Shown: in pieces, positions 1 to 9,372 of the stretch
Position numbering within the stretch: the stretch's first letter is position 1
Layout of the letters: every line of letters starts with the position of its first letter
Source of the DNA: Chitinophaga flava
Lineage (GTDB): Bacteria > Bacteroidota > Bacteroidia > Chitinophagales > Chitinophagaceae
DNA length: 64,000 nt
Direction: 5' to 3'
NCBI RefSeq assembly: GCF_003308995.1
Contig: NZ_QFFJ01000002.1
Location: 2,604,001-2,668,000 of the forward strand
Translations under genes and position numbers: made by a program
The notes under the pieces: model-generated
Seen by the model: only the letters and a program-made list of their open reading frames with translations
What the model was told of the DNA's origin: nothing
Databases searched by the model: none

Positions 1-1255
1 CTTCTCCATTGAATGTTCCGTGTCTTTAATTCTATATCATTACATCATCCTAGATGACCTCTAAATCACACTATTTTAAGTTTGTTTTTTGAAAATCGGA
101 ATATTTTATATTGCTATATTTTTTAAAAAATCTTTGGCAAAAAAAATGCCAACTTCAATAAATAAATCCTATATTCATATCAGTTAACTTGAAATAACCT
201 GGAAAAGCAGCTTCATTTGATTGGACAAAAAAGTTTTTTATAGCTCAGTTTCTTTTAGTTTGTAACCAGTTTGTATTAACCATTCAATAAGTCCATTAAA
301 GAAATCCAATTGTCGTATCTAAGAAATGTACTGAGTTACGGCTATTGAGGTTTACTCCATATAACGGTTCATATAGATTGTATCTGAAATAAGAAATAAA
401 ATCAGGAGACACAGCATCAATTGAGATCCCCAAAGAACCTCATTGAGCAGTTAAATCAAAAATAATATAATTGTTGTTAAGACTGGTTTGTAATACCTGT
501 TAAGCCCTGGGAGGCAGACTCTCATTACATCAAAACGTAAGAGTACTGTATATTGATACTTCAATTATTAACAGTGATAATCTCCAAAGAACAACCGGAA
601 GTCATTATGATCTTTTTCATATTGATCCGGCTTTTAGCGCCGTTAATACTTAATGTAAACCTGTTATGCCTTAAAAAAGTTATACGGATGAATACCAGAT
701 AAGAATACTTTCAACATCGATTTAATCCAGTAGCATTGATTAAATTTTTCATTCTTTAGTTCCTAAAATGTTAATCCTTATGAAAAGATTTAAAATGTCA
801 TTAGTCATGACGCCGTTTGCTGGTTTATCATGCACCAGACTAAGAAACGCGCTATCAAACAATCCTGGAAAGTTTATTTTCCGGCTAAATTGCCCACGAA
901 TATTCTTTTCGCAATAATGACCCTCACTACAGCGGAACAGCTTTAATAAATGATGACCCGCCCGAAGCATTCCTCATTTTTCAAAAAGCCATGTAATAAA
1001 TGTCTTCTGAGGTTTGGTCATTCCAATTATTTAATCCATACTTGTGCTGATAAATCCTATCGATTTATTAAAGGCGGTTCTCTTTTGTTTCATACCAAAT
1101 CATGCCCCTTTTTCATGCTTTTTCTCCTTCTTTGAATATATTTTGTATAACTTTTTTGTTACCCACATCTTTTCATCCCAAATTCTTAGTTTAAAAAACC
1201 ACCGGACTATTGTTGTAAGAAAGCAACATAATAACATCAAATATAATCTCAAAAT
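1..1255. other. AT-rich spacer without a supported gene
   Basis: I see no convincing gene here. The short open frames at 749-970 (minus), 950-1135 and 1044-1331 (plus) overlap one another, have no recognisable domain and no good start context. A small inverted repeat with 7-base arms lies at 721-744 and is followed by a short T run, so it could be a weak plus-strand terminator. The strong AT bias and lack of coding structure are typical of decayed or regulatory DNA. Any promoter for the gene that starts at 1256 would lie in the last few hundred bases, but I could not pick out a clear Bacteroidota -33/-7 pair. Confidence 0.5.
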
Positions 1256-2437
1256 ATGCCACAAATCACCACTTACACTGTGGATGCCGCGAAACGTCGC
1301 ATCATCACAGTTGAAAACATGGAAGAGTTAGGGATAACACCTAACTTAATTCAGGATTTTTTGAATAAAAAAGTGCCTGAATTAAAAAGGGTTAAAGTAG
1401 ATCAAAAAGGAGTACCTGTGCTGGATAGTAAAAATCAACAAATCCCGTTATGGCCAGTAGGAGTTTCTATAAACGATCAAAAATTTGGTAATTTCCCTGA
1501 TCCGAACGCTGCACAAAGAGGATGGATCGGATTTTTCGAAATTGGAGCCCCCTTATTTGAAGAAAGGTCGAATATCATTCCACCCGTTGCGGATGTAATA
1601 TCTACCAGGACCTATGACAATAGATCTGCTGAGGTACGTCAGTTTTCCGACACTATTGAATTTACTATAGAAAATACCATCTCCTGGACTTTATCAACTA
1701 CGGGAAGTGCTACTTTTGGCGGATTGGTTGCCGGGGAACTACAAGGACAAATGTCACAGACTATACAGACGATTTTGACAGAGAGTTTGACTAATAGCCT
1801 ACAAAATCTTACCGGCAATACTACCAAACAAAACCATCATGATCATAATCATAAAGACGATATAGGTACTGAAGATGAATCTGGTGCTGAAAGTAAATCG
1901 GAAGTTACTACAAAAACGGATATTGCTTCCACCAATTCAAACATGGTAAGTTTCACAGGAACAGGTACTGCTATCGGTCGTGGAGAGTTACATGCAGAAC
2001 TAGGGCTTTCTTTGACGGGCACAATTTCTGGTACAGTAACAACATCATGGAATTCAAGTTCTAATGTTTCAGGTAGTATTTCTCCCAACTCCCGCGTTGA
2101 AACCACAGCAACACAAAGGCGTCAGGTGAAGCAATTTACCTATGAAATACCCATTACGTTTAGTGGATATATTGCATTGAATTATGACGACTTAGTTCTT
2201 CCTATTGCGGATGGGAATGGACCGCCACTTGCCAGTACTAATTATTTAACTCCGTCTAAAGTAATTCCTGTTAATATATCTTATTTGCAGCTCGTAGAGT
2301 CAGGTAAATTATACAGAGCAAAAGGAATGGCAGAAACAGTATCAGCTCTGGATGTAATCCATGCTATTTTTGACACTAAGCCGCTTTATAGAGATACTAA
2401 TCAAAAATTTGGAACAGAGCGTCCTCATAATTTGTAA
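1256..2437 (+). CDS. Candidate aerolysin/ETX-MTX2-like pore-forming protein
   Basis: 393 aa, no obvious signal peptide. Residues 1-110 form a mixed N-terminal region. From about 125 the protein becomes a string of alternating Ser/Thr and hydrophobic residues (SDTIEFTIENTISWTLSTTG near 131-150, and again at 229-283), then a stretch near 287-310 (RRQVKQFTYEIPITFSGYIA). This amphipathic Ser/Thr-rich beta pattern with a conserved-looking QFTYEIPITFSGYI strand is what is seen in aerolysin-fold beta-pore formers of the ETX/MTX2 group. A His/Asp-rich insert (NHHDHNHKDD, about 193-202) and an acidic Ser/Glu stretch interrupt it, roughly where the membrane-inserting loop of such proteins lies. The family call is by pattern only. 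It could also be another secreted beta-sandwich protein. The gene at 2468 follows after 30 nt, probably in the same transcript. Confidence 0.5.
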   Translation: MPQITTYTVDAAKRRIITVENMEELGITPNLIQDFLNKKVPELKRVKVDQKGVPVLDSKNQQIPLWPVGVSINDQKFGNFPDPNAAQRGWIGFFEIGAPLFEERSNIIPPVADVISTRTYDNRSAEVRQFSDTIEFTIENTISWTLSTTGSATFGGLVAGELQGQMSQTIQTILTESLTNSLQNLTGNTTKQNHHDHNHKDDIGTEDESGAESKSEVTTKTDIASTNSNMVSFTGTGTAIGRGELHAELGLSLTGTISGTVTTSWNSSSNVSGSISPNSRVETTATQRRQVKQFTYEIPITFSGYIALNYDDLVLPIADGNGPPLASTNYLTPSKVIPVNISYLQLVESGKLYRAKGMAETVSALDVIHAIFDTKPLYRDTNQKFGTERPHNL

Positions 2438-2467
2438 AATTAATATAACTTATCTAAATACAACAAT

Positions 2468-2896
2468 ATGGCATTTCAAGATATTTTCAATTTTGCCCGC
2501 AGTTTATCTGGTGGGGGAAGTACAGCAGAAGAGCAACTTTCGGGATTCATACCAAAAAAAGAAAATGAATCAGTCAGTGTCGCGCCTCACGATCCGTTTA
2601 AACCTGAACAACCAGTTCAACAAGATCCGAAAATCGTGAGAGAAACTTCTCCACAATCCAATATAGTATTCAACTTCATCAAATCAGTGACGGCTGATAT
2701 TAACCAATGTAGTAACAGCGTAGAAACATCGATGGCTAATCCTTCGACGGTAGTTGATCCTGGTGCAGGAGTGATGGGTAAAGCCAGAGAGACTTCTGAT
2801 AAGGTTAAGAATGATACTCCTGTTTCCGATACAGTAGTGACTCCTCCTCCTAAACCTAAGAATGAGAAACCAGAGGCATGGAATCATGATAAATAG
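2468..2896 (+). CDS. Hypothetical 142-aa low-complexity protein, partner of the preceding gene
   Basis: I do not recognise this protein. It follows the pore-forming candidate by 30 nt on the same strand, so co-transcription is likely. The first 20 residues could form a short amphipathic helix (MAFQDIFNFARSLSGGG). The rest is rich in Pro, Ser, Asn, Lys and Glu and looks disordered. A middle segment around 64-95 (NIVFNFIKSVTADINQCSNS) is helical and holds the only Cys. The C-terminus is PPPKPKNEKPEAWNHDK. There is no signal peptide and no membrane segment. Possible roles such as a chaperone, an immunity factor or a second toxin component for its neighbour are guesses from position only. Confidence 0.55.
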   Translation: MAFQDIFNFARSLSGGGSTAEEQLSGFIPKKENESVSVAPHDPFKPEQPVQQDPKIVRETSPQSNIVFNFIKSVTADINQCSNSVETSMANPSTVVDPGAGVMGKARETSDKVKNDTPVSDTVVTPPPKPKNEKPEAWNHDK

Positions 2897-3478
2897 GCTA
2901 AAAATAAGTATCTAATCAGGTGTTTTTTATCAAAAAAACCGGTGGGTCCTAAAAACCTGATAGATATTCTAAGTTACTAGTTCAGTAGTTTTTTAAAATA
3001 AGAATTTTGGATGAAAAAATGTGGATAACAAAAAAATTATGCAGAAGGTATTCAAAGGAGGAGAAGGAGACCGGTGCGTTATATTTTTTTGAACCTGTTT
3101 TGCTATAGTGAGGGCCATTAATGCGAAAAGAGTGTTCATGGAAAATTTAGCCGGAAAATGAATTCCCCGGGAAGGCTTTTCCTGACTTCTGTAATCTCAG
3201 TCGGATCACTAGAAATTTCAAAGCCTGCGACCAGCGCAGGCTTTATTCATTTACGCTCTTTTTTACTCAATTAAAGCCGCAGATTCTACGCAGCATTTTG
3301 ACCTCCCGGCATTTTAGAGATGGATGCCACCGCAATAGCGAGATTGCCGGAGCGACAGCCAGAAGTCCCGTGTTGCCGGCGGTTTAAGGTGCAACAGAGT
3401 TTTGTGACTATCCTGGATGGTCATAACTGCGTGCTGCAGGCCTGCTAACGCAGGCGTTGCCACAACAAAAACAAATGT
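2897..3478. other. Spacer with GC-richer segment, no gene recognised
   Basis: No supported open reading frame. The part from about 3270 to 3470 is visibly richer in G and C than the AT-rich DNA to its left and may be a remnant of a lost gene, but I could not read a conserved protein from it in any frame. It ends in two hairpins that are listed separately. Confidence 0.4.
3220..3244. terminator. Perfect 10-bp hairpin, terminator-like
   Basis: Arms AAAGCCTGCG (3220-3229) and CGCAGGCTTT (3235-3244) pair perfectly around a 5-nt loop. The A/T ends of the stem provide short U tracts on both strands, so it could act in both directions. It lies 324 nt beyond the end of the two-gene unit that starts at 1256. 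Confidence 0.55.
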
Positions 3479-3525
3479 GGGCTGACCTTAAAGCGAAAGA
3501 AGCTTTGGGGCAGCCCGTTTTTTTT
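3479..3525 (+). terminator. Rho-independent terminator with T8 tract
   Basis: GGGCTG (3479-3484) pairs with CAGCCC (3511-3516). An inner AAAGC/GCTTT stem lies between them, and a run of eight T follows directly. It reads as a plus-strand terminator. No intact plus-strand gene precedes it closely, so it may belong to a decayed gene. It also overlaps the 3' end of the minus-strand frame 3488-3928, which suggests that the C-terminus of that frame is not original. Confidence 0.55.
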
Positions 3526-3928
3526 GCAGAGATTCAATCAGAAATATTAAAAGTTCGTCTGTAAGAGGTTTTCTTAATAGGGCATAAGCAACTGACATCT
3601 TACCTTTCTGAGCATTACTAATTGACTCATATAAGAAGTTAACGAGATCTGAAAGTACTGACATCGTTACATGCTTGACCAGGGTAGTAACTAGTTCGTC
3701 GTCTAAACCGGCATTCTTTAACCAATCAAGGGTATTCGTTTGACAACTTTCGAGTTCTTTTAATTTAGACTTGTCCAAATGGGAGAAGTCAAATGTAGTT
3801 TTGGCAAAATCCTGATTTGCTACAAGTGTGCACTGCCTCCTGAAGTAAAAACGTATATTCCTTACCGTTACAACAAATTCATGCGTGCACAAGTCCAGGT
3901 ATTCCCCCATACGACCGAATTCTGGCAT
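3488..3928 (-). pseudogene. Probable 3'-truncated hypothetical gene
   Basis: The frame is 146 aa. A more natural start is Met-7 (MGEYLDLCTH...). The middle part reads as genuine protein, with predicted helices rich in Leu and charged residues (FDFSHLDKSKLKELESCQTN, DELVTTLVKHVTMSVLSDLVN). I do not recognise a family. The last residues (KKRAAPKLLSL) are translated from a hairpin that forms a terminator on the other strand, so the original 3' end was probably lost and replaced. The reading is therefore a 5' gene remnant rather than a complete protein. An overlapping plus-strand frame at 3779-3979 is a shadow. Confidence 0.4.
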
Positions 3929-3975
3929 AAAAATGGCTACTGCTCCCGCAACCTAACCCGTAAATACTGTAGATC

Positions 3976-5634
3976 ATGATAAGATCCCTTGCCGTGTATG
4001 TTACCATGTTTATTATCAGTTGCCTGTTGGTTAACTGTAAGAAGTCTGAAACACCCATATCACCACCTATATCCATCACCCTAAACCAATCGGAATTTAC
4101 GCTCCGTAAGGAACAATCGATGGGTATACGTCTACTTGCAGAAATCAAAAACGCCCAGTCCGGCGAACCACAGGAAGTCACCTGGACTTCCGAAAACCCA
4201 CGTATAGCCAGTGTAAAGCCAGACGGCACCGTATGGGCCGAAGCTGCCGGCGAAACGTACATTGTGGCCACACTTGTGCATAACAAAGGTACTGCCCGAT
4301 GCAAGATAATCGTAACAGATGTCAACGACTATAAGTTTCGGCTGATCCTGAAAGATAAAGGCAGCTCCGGCTATACGCTGGCAGATCCATCTGCCTACCT
4401 CTCCACCAAAGCGATTGAACGCCGCAAAAAACGTAACATTGCCATTGACGCCACGGATCTTCCTATTTCCACTGCCTACCTGAAAGCGATTGAAGAAGCA
4501 GGTGGAAAAATCGTGTCCAAAAGTAAATGGCTCAATACAGTAAGCATAGCCACTTCCGACGTTTTGCTGGTGGACAAGTTTAAGGCGCTGCCATTTGTAC
4601 AAGATGTGGTGATAGTATGGGAGGGAAGAAGGCAAACTCCTTCCCGTCAGTATACAGATGCTCCGCAAAGCGTGTTCAATCACAGCAGTCAGACTTCATT
4701 TGACTATGGCGCGGCATCAAACAATATCCACATCAGCAACGGGCAGGCATTGCACCAGGCTGGGTTTAAAGGTGCCAATATAGACATTGCAGTCATAGAT
4801 GCCGGCTTTGTAAATCTGAAAGCCAATGCAGCATTCAGCCGTGTAAATATCAAAGGAGCCAGATCCTTCATCTATGAAGACGACAACCCATATGCTACTG
4901 ATGATCACGGTGTTTGGGTTAGTTCCTGCATGGCAGTGAATATTCCTGGTAAGTACGTAGGCTCCGCACCAGAAGCCAACTACTGGTTCCTCAGAACAGA
5001 AGACCAAAGCAGCGAACACCCCATTGAAGAAGACTATTGGGTAGCCGCTGCCGAATTTGCAGATAGCGTAGGTGTAGACATCATCAACTCCTCCTTAACC
5101 TATGCTACCGGCTACTATCGGCCTGCAGACAGCTATAAGCAGGAAGACATGGATGGCAAAACAGCATTTGCTACCCGTGGCGCCAATCTAGCCGCCAGGA
5201 AAGGTATCCTCATCGTTAACTGCGCTGGCAATGATCGCACCTGGGTTGGTACACCCGCAGATTCTCCGGACGTATTGACTATCGGTTCTGTTGAATCCAA
5301 CAAAACTCTGGCCCAGCACACCTCCTGGGGCGTGACCGCCGATGGCAGATTTAAGCCGGATGTAATGGCGATGGGCGCCGGAGCAGGCGTAATCAATGCA
5401 CAAGGCAATGCAGAAGACCGTAGTGGCACCTCCTATGCCAGCCCTATCATCTGCGGCCTCGCCGCCTGCCTGTGGCAAGCCTACCCACAACTGACCAACA
5501 AGGAAATCATTGCTGTCATCCGCCAATCAGGCGATCGCGCGGATAAGCCCGAACTGCCATTTGGCTTCGGGGTAGCAGATATGAAAAAGGCTATGGAACT
5601 TGCTGATGCACTGGTACATAAAAAGTATCCATAA
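3976..5634 (+). CDS. Subtilisin-like (S8) serine protease, lipoprotein with Big-like domain
   Basis: 552 aa. The N-terminus is a lipoprotein signal with lipobox LVNC, the lipidated residue being Cys21, so the enzyme should sit on a cell-envelope membrane. Residues about 30-115 look like a bacterial Ig-like (Big_2) domain (VTWTSENPRIASVKPDGTVWA). Residues about 117-230 resemble a short propeptide-like region. The peptidase S8 domain follows, with Asp275 (AVIDAGF), His311 (DDHGVWVSS), the oxyanion Asn419 (NCAGND) and the nucleophile Ser486 (GTSYASP). All catalytic residues are present, so it should be active. It probably processes or degrades extracellular proteins. It is monocistronic, and a long hairpin follows the stop. 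Nothing ties it directly to the downstream genes. Confidence 0.93.
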   Translation: MIRSLAVYVTMFIISCLLVNCKKSETPISPPISITLNQSEFTLRKEQSMGIRLLAEIKNAQSGEPQEVTWTSENPRIASVKPDGTVWAEAAGETYIVATLVHNKGTARCKIIVTDVNDYKFRLILKDKGSSGYTLADPSAYLSTKAIERRKKRNIAIDATDLPISTAYLKAIEEAGGKIVSKSKWLNTVSIATSDVLLVDKFKALPFVQDVVIVWEGRRQTPSRQYTDAPQSVFNHSSQTSFDYGAASNNIHISNGQALHQAGFKGANIDIAVIDAGFVNLKANAAFSRVNIKGARSFIYEDDNPYATDDHGVWVSSCMAVNIPGKYVGSAPEANYWFLRTEDQSSEHPIEEDYWVAAAEFADSVGVDIINSSLTYATGYYRPADSYKQEDMDGKTAFATRGANLAARKGILIVNCAGNDRTWVGTPADSPDVLTIGSVESNKTLAQHTSWGVTADGRFKPDVMAMGAGAGVINAQGNAEDRSGTSYASPIICGLAACLWQAYPQLTNKEIIAVIRQSGDRADKPELPFGFGVADMKKAMELADALVHKKYP

Positions 5635-5641
5635 CAACAAG

Positions 5642-5712
5642 CATAGGAATAGGATGTATGTACAGAGATCTCAGCACCTGTCATCTCTGTATATACATCC
5701 TATTTTCCTATG
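5642..5712. terminator. Long hairpin after the protease gene
   Basis: Arms of about 28 bp (5642-5669 and 5683-5712) pair almost completely, with one G-U pair and a 2-nt bulge, around a 13-nt loop. It begins 7 nt after the stop codon of the S8 protease. It lacks a long U tract but is a strong structure and probably ends or protects that transcript. Confidence 0.6.
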
Positions 5713-6207
5713 ATTGAATAAACCTGTTTTCAATTTCTTTCTTGCTTATATAAAGCAAGTGAGGTATAAATACTTGGTACATGTATCACATTCACCTTGT
5801 TCTGAGAGATTTCAAAAGATTAAAAACCTTTTATTGAGTAAAGTTCTTAACGTTAATGCATTTGATAATTATCAGTATGCCTATAATAAACTCTTGAAAG
5901 CATTTGAATCGGAATTACAGCGCTATAAGTTATAGAGAATGCCAGATAGTTATTTTTGTATTGGTATAAATCAGTTAATGATATTTGAACTTACAAAACA
6001 TTGATCCCTGCTTTTGGGTGGCTTTTGAACTTGTTTGCCAACATCGTACACAATCAACATTTAACAAAACAGAAGGCCTCTTATCTGCCCATGTAGAAAA
6101 TAATATTTCAATTTCAAAATCCAGCCATATCGATTACTACATACTAAACGAATGCAAAATAGTTGCAGAAGTGTCAATTATTTTTGACTAAACTATCCAA
6201 TTTGAAT
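5713..6207. other. AT-rich spacer with two doubtful small frames
   Basis: Frames of 73 aa (5714-5935) and 68 aa (5985-6191), both on the plus strand, are open here. The first starts inside the arm of the preceding hairpin region, and its C-terminal half (FQKIKNLLLSKV, NKLLKAFESELQRYKL) looks protein-like. The second has no such quality. Neither matches a family that I know, so I do not call them genes. Confidence 0.4.
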
Positions 6208-6651
6208 ATGAAAACAAAACTCACCGTGCTACCTGTAATGGTAACATTGACAATTTCATTAGGCTTTCTTCACTCGAAAAGTTCCGCTAATGTAAAAAAT
6301 AGCAATATTTCGATTATTGACTCTGATAATGATGGTATACCGGATGATAAAGATGATTGTCCTTATACACCAATAGGTACCATCGTAGATTCTCACGGTT
6401 GCCCTATTCTTTTAGAAAACATTTTGGCTATTGACTCTGACGGTGATGGAGTTACTGATGATAGGGATAAATGTCCTGATACACCAAGAAATATTATCGT
6501 AGATGCTGATGGTTGCCCCATTCCTCCACTAAATATTTCCACTATTGACTCTGATGGCGATGGTGTAACTGACGATAGGGATAAATGTCCTGATACACCA
6601 AGAAATGTTATCGTAGATGCTGATGGTTGCCCCATTCCTCCACTAAAATAA
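6208..6651 (+). CDS. Exported protein made of thrombospondin type 3 repeats
   Basis: 147 aa from the ATG at 6208. I prefer this start over 6163 because it gives a clean signal peptide (MKTKLTVLPVMVTLTISLGF). Three calcium-binding TSP3-type repeats follow, each with a DSDxDGxxDDxDxCPxTP core and then a DxDGCP element. The second and third repeats are 38 aa long and nearly identical at DNA level (offset 114 nt, from about 6430 and 6544), a recent tandem duplication. In Bacteroidota such repeats usually form the linker in front of an OmpA peptidoglycan-binding domain. Here the protein ends straight after the third repeat, so it is either a stand-alone repeat protein or a truncated OmpA-type protein. 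Confidence 0.75.
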   Translation: MKTKLTVLPVMVTLTISLGFLHSKSSANVKNSNISIIDSDNDGIPDDKDDCPYTPIGTIVDSHGCPILLENILAIDSDGDGVTDDRDKCPDTPRNIIVDADGCPIPPLNISTIDSDGDGVTDDRDKCPDTPRNVIVDADGCPIPPLK

Positions 6652-7354
6652 AATACCTTTATCAAGAAAGGATCATGGACAATTAACCGCCTGGTGGAAT
6701 ATTTTAATGAGGAATATTCAAAGTAAATAAATTATTATGGATGAAGTAATAGAAAAATATCGGGAGATTTTATAGAGGTTCCACTGATTGGTATGTCAGA
6801 TGAGTCCGCAGTTGTCCGTGGCCATAAGAGCGGACAATGCGCTCTCTCCAACTTTTTCATTTAGCACCGGCGACGTCGCCATTCAACTGATTGGGGCATT
6901 TCATAGCTACAATCTTTCTGTATCCGTCGGGTAGGAGCTTTTTTCTTCATAACAGATGGCATCGGCCAGTGTGAGGATCTGGTTGGAATGTACTGGTTGT
7001 CGTTGCAGAGGATGGGGTTGCGTTGGATGTACTCTCATATGCACCTGTGGTTTTTATAAGTGTAATTTGATGCAGATGATAGTCGGGTAATGGATAGGTA
7101 AACCCTGGTAGGGAGATATTTATTATTTCGCCATATTTATCATTTATTCATTGAAACTGAATAGTGGGGTAGTAAATAACAAACTTGATTTTTGACTATT
7201 TATTGATTCGTTTGATAATTTCTGTTTAAGATCTTATCTTCTCAAAGCAATTCAACGCTTATCAAATCACTTCAAATAATCGGGGTCTGATTCGGGGGCT
7301 AGTTTTATTTGGGAATTTGTAACTAGTTGATGTTTATAAAAAAGTGCATAATAA
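6652..7354. other. Spacer, no gene recognised
   Basis: No supported coding frame. A small inverted repeat (TTGTCCG ... CGGACAA, near 6807-6840) is visible. The DNA shows no codon structure that I can read. It ends at the tRNA fragment listed next. Confidence 0.4.
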
Positions 7355-7376
7355 TTCGAGTCCCCGCGGGATCACA
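7355..7376 (+). other. 3' fragment of a tRNA gene (T loop to acceptor end), possible att site
   Basis: TTCGAGT has the form of a tRNA T loop. It is followed by CCCCG (3' half of a T stem), CGGGATC (3' half of an acceptor stem) and A-CA. The upstream five bases (AATAA) do not pair with CCCCG and no other tRNA part precedes, so only the 3' end is present. Such fragments are typical of attachment sites left by elements that integrate into tRNA genes. A terminator follows directly, as expected for the end of a tRNA transcript. The identity of the parent tRNA cannot be read. Confidence 0.5.
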
Positions 7377-7386
7377 GAAGTTTTAC

Positions 7387-7426
7387 AAACCTCGCGCTAG
7401 TCGCGGGGTTTTGTTTTTTAGTTGAG
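7387..7426 (+). terminator. Terminator behind the tRNA fragment; first copy of a repeated 25-mer
   Basis: AAACCTCGCG (7387-7396) pairs with CGCGGGGTTT (7402-7411) with one G-U pair, followed by TGTTTTTTA. The 25 bases 7402-7426 recur exactly at 9869-9893. A longer degraded match that includes the downstream TATAAccCCGATTTCTT lies near 25975-26040. Confidence 0.6.
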
Positions 7427-7540
7427 TTCCTTTTGTATAACCCCGATTTCTTTCCCATACTTTGTACAGGTTAAGCACCATAAGGTTCACAACAGCGGCG
7501 CGGACCGATATTTTGTTGGCAGGAAAATCCTGATCTGATA

Positions 7541-7578
7541 TAAAAAAACTGCAAAACCTGTATGCAGGTTTTGCAGTT
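7541..7578 (-). terminator. Perfect 14-bp hairpin terminator for the minus strand
   Basis: AACTGCAAAACCTG (7547-7560) and CAGGTTTTGCAGTT (7565-7578) pair perfectly around TATG. Seven A at 7542-7548 become a U run on the minus strand after the stem. It lies about 195 nt beyond the stop of the lipoprotein gene 7773-8582 and probably ends its transcript. Confidence 0.7.
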
Positions 7579-7772
7579 GCTGAGATATGTTACGCTATTA
7601 TGAGGCTTCTTATGACCCAATAAAAAACGAAAGAAACAATAGGAATCATACTTTGCGACGGTATCTGAAGCTATTGAGCAAAACGATCTTAACTGCGGGG
7701 GGCTTTTTTACTTTGCGGGAAAAATATATTTTTTGGCCCGCCTCCGACCTGAACAGATGATCGTATGCGACC

Positions 7773-8582
7773 TTAGTTCCAGGTTTGTCCCAGTGCAGAT
7801 CCGCCACTAGCTATGCCTGCACCGATCCAGCCACCTGAAGCACCACCGAGATCAGCAAGTGCTACTCTCACGAGTGGTTGCCAGTTGGCCTTTAACCAGC
7901 CCCAAAAGCCTCTTGCTGCGGGGTTGTTCACGGCGACCATGAAGCGTGCTTCGTTAGGGTTGCTGCCAGCTGGATTGCCATCATAATATTGATTGGTCCA
8001 GAATAATACGGAGTAACGGCCTACAGATGCCGCTTCCAGGACATACTGTGCATCCACCTTTGGCAGACGGGGATCTGACAACACATCTTTCTCAAAGGTT
8101 ACAATACGCTGTTTGTAAGTATCCCAGGTATCGGTGGTGTCATGCTGGTTAACAGTAGCCACCAGCTTCGTCATGTAAGCTTTTCCTTCAACGGACAACT
8201 TTGCTTGTGCAATCGTGTTGATCAAATTATTTGCAGCATCTGCTTTTAGTTCATCCGAAGTAATGTTGGCACTCTGCTGATCAGGAATAACAGTACCAGG
8301 ATAGTTCCTGTTCGCAAAGCTTACATAGGCAACGTACAAACGCGGAAAGGTTTGATCTTTACTGTTCCATGATATATCCTTTGTTGCGAGCAGGCTTTGG
8401 TTGTGGATGTAACCGATTTTGTCATAGGGATTGGCAGGATTGGCAGCGTCATCTATAACAGCAGCAACACGCTGTTGCGAAGCAGAAACAATTTTGGAGG
8501 CTACATCCTGTTCTGCTGCTTTCTTCTGGCATGAGGATAGCGTGGCCAGCGCCAGTGCGCAGGCAAAGAGTAATTTTTTCAT
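7773..8582 (-). CDS. Hypothetical lipoprotein, 269 aa
   Basis: The N-terminus MKKLLFACALALATLSSCQKK is a clear lipoprotein signal, with Cys18 as the lipidated residue (LSSC). The body has no domain that I recognise. It is helical in the middle (ADAANNLINTIAQAKLSVEGK and the part around WDTYKQRIVTFEKDVL) and contains several aromatic segments (YSVLFWTNQYYDG, RGFWGWLKANWQPLVR). The C-terminal 26 residues are Gly/Ala-rich (LGGASGGWIGAGIASGGSAL) and look like a flexible or membrane-active tail. It is a single gene with its own terminator. The function is unknown. Confidence 0.8.
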   Translation of the reverse strand: MKKLLFACALALATLSSCQKKAAEQDVASKIVSASQQRVAAVIDDAANPANPYDKIGYIHNQSLLATKDISWNSKDQTFPRLYVAYVSFANRNYPGTVIPDQQSANITSDELKADAANNLINTIAQAKLSVEGKAYMTKLVATVNQHDTTDTWDTYKQRIVTFEKDVLSDPRLPKVDAQYVLEAASVGRYSVLFWTNQYYDGNPAGSNPNEARFMVAVNNPAARGFWGWLKANWQPLVRVALADLGGASGGWIGAGIASGGSALGQTWN

Positions 8583-9372
8583 TTTGATTTTGGTTTAATT
8601 ATAATGATACAGATTTTGAGTGCATCTCAGGACCCAATGTCGTCCTGTATTGATTTCTACAGCATATCATTAATAACAGGGTCATAAGAGAAAATACTTA
8701 CAGTAATTTTCATGATTAGCCTCTCAGGCCTGTAAAATTCTTGCAGATGGCTGATGGTTAACGGCTGATAGGATAGAAGAATTGTTGGGTTGCATGTGAA
8801 ACGAGACTTGTTTTTAACGTAAAAAATCATTAATAGTAAATCCGATCAATGGGGTTGGGTTATCCTTACGGCTACAATGAGTTTGATGGTTAATGAACTA
8901 ATATCCTTTATGAAGATAACTTTTTTGAATGAATAAATAATTTTTTAAATCCTTTAAATTATTCACTGCATTAACTTTGCAGAGGGTTCTATTTATTAAT
9001 ACAAGCGTTGGTATTTAGATTTAAAATAGTGTATATGGCTGATAGAATCCTCACAACATAAGTTTTGCAGTAATGGATGCTATTATTTCTGTTGTATCAT
9101 TTTTTTATTTCTGAAAGGAACATTCTTCAGGCGACTTGCGACACAATCAGTTCATAAGAACGTCACGTCGAAAATGAGTTGCTTCGACATTACAACCTAT
9201 TAAAGAAGCACGGAGCAACTGTTGCACCATGAATAAATGCACAGACTTTCACAATGGAAAATTCAAAGAAAAGGTCGATAAGATAAGCCTCAGTTTAGTA
9301 CAGAAGCTGGTAAAAAAATCCGTATTTGCTTTACCGAACGACCTTTAATTAATAAATGAATATATTAATGCT
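8583..9372. other. Spacer between lipoprotein and immunity gene
   Basis: No full gene. A 39-codon frame at 9229-9348 on the plus strand (MNKCTDFHNGKFKEKVDK...) ends 24 nt before the immunity gene and could be a remnant or a small leader gene. I cannot assign it. A promoter-like box at 8972-8979 is listed separately. The polymorphic toxin gene one would expect before an immunity gene is not present. Confidence 0.4.
8972..8979 (+). promoter_or_regulatory. Bacteroidota-type -7 box TAACTTTG
   Basis: TAACTTTG followed by CA matches the TAnnTTTG -7 element of the primary sigma factor in Bacteroidota. No clear TTG was found at the -33 distance. It points right towards the frame at 9229 and the immunity gene at 9373, about 390 nt away. 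Confidence 0.35.

Noticed and set aside
749..1331. Small frames at 749-970, 950-1135 and 1044-1331
   Set aside because: They overlap each other, are compositionally unlike the real genes and carry no recognisable domain.
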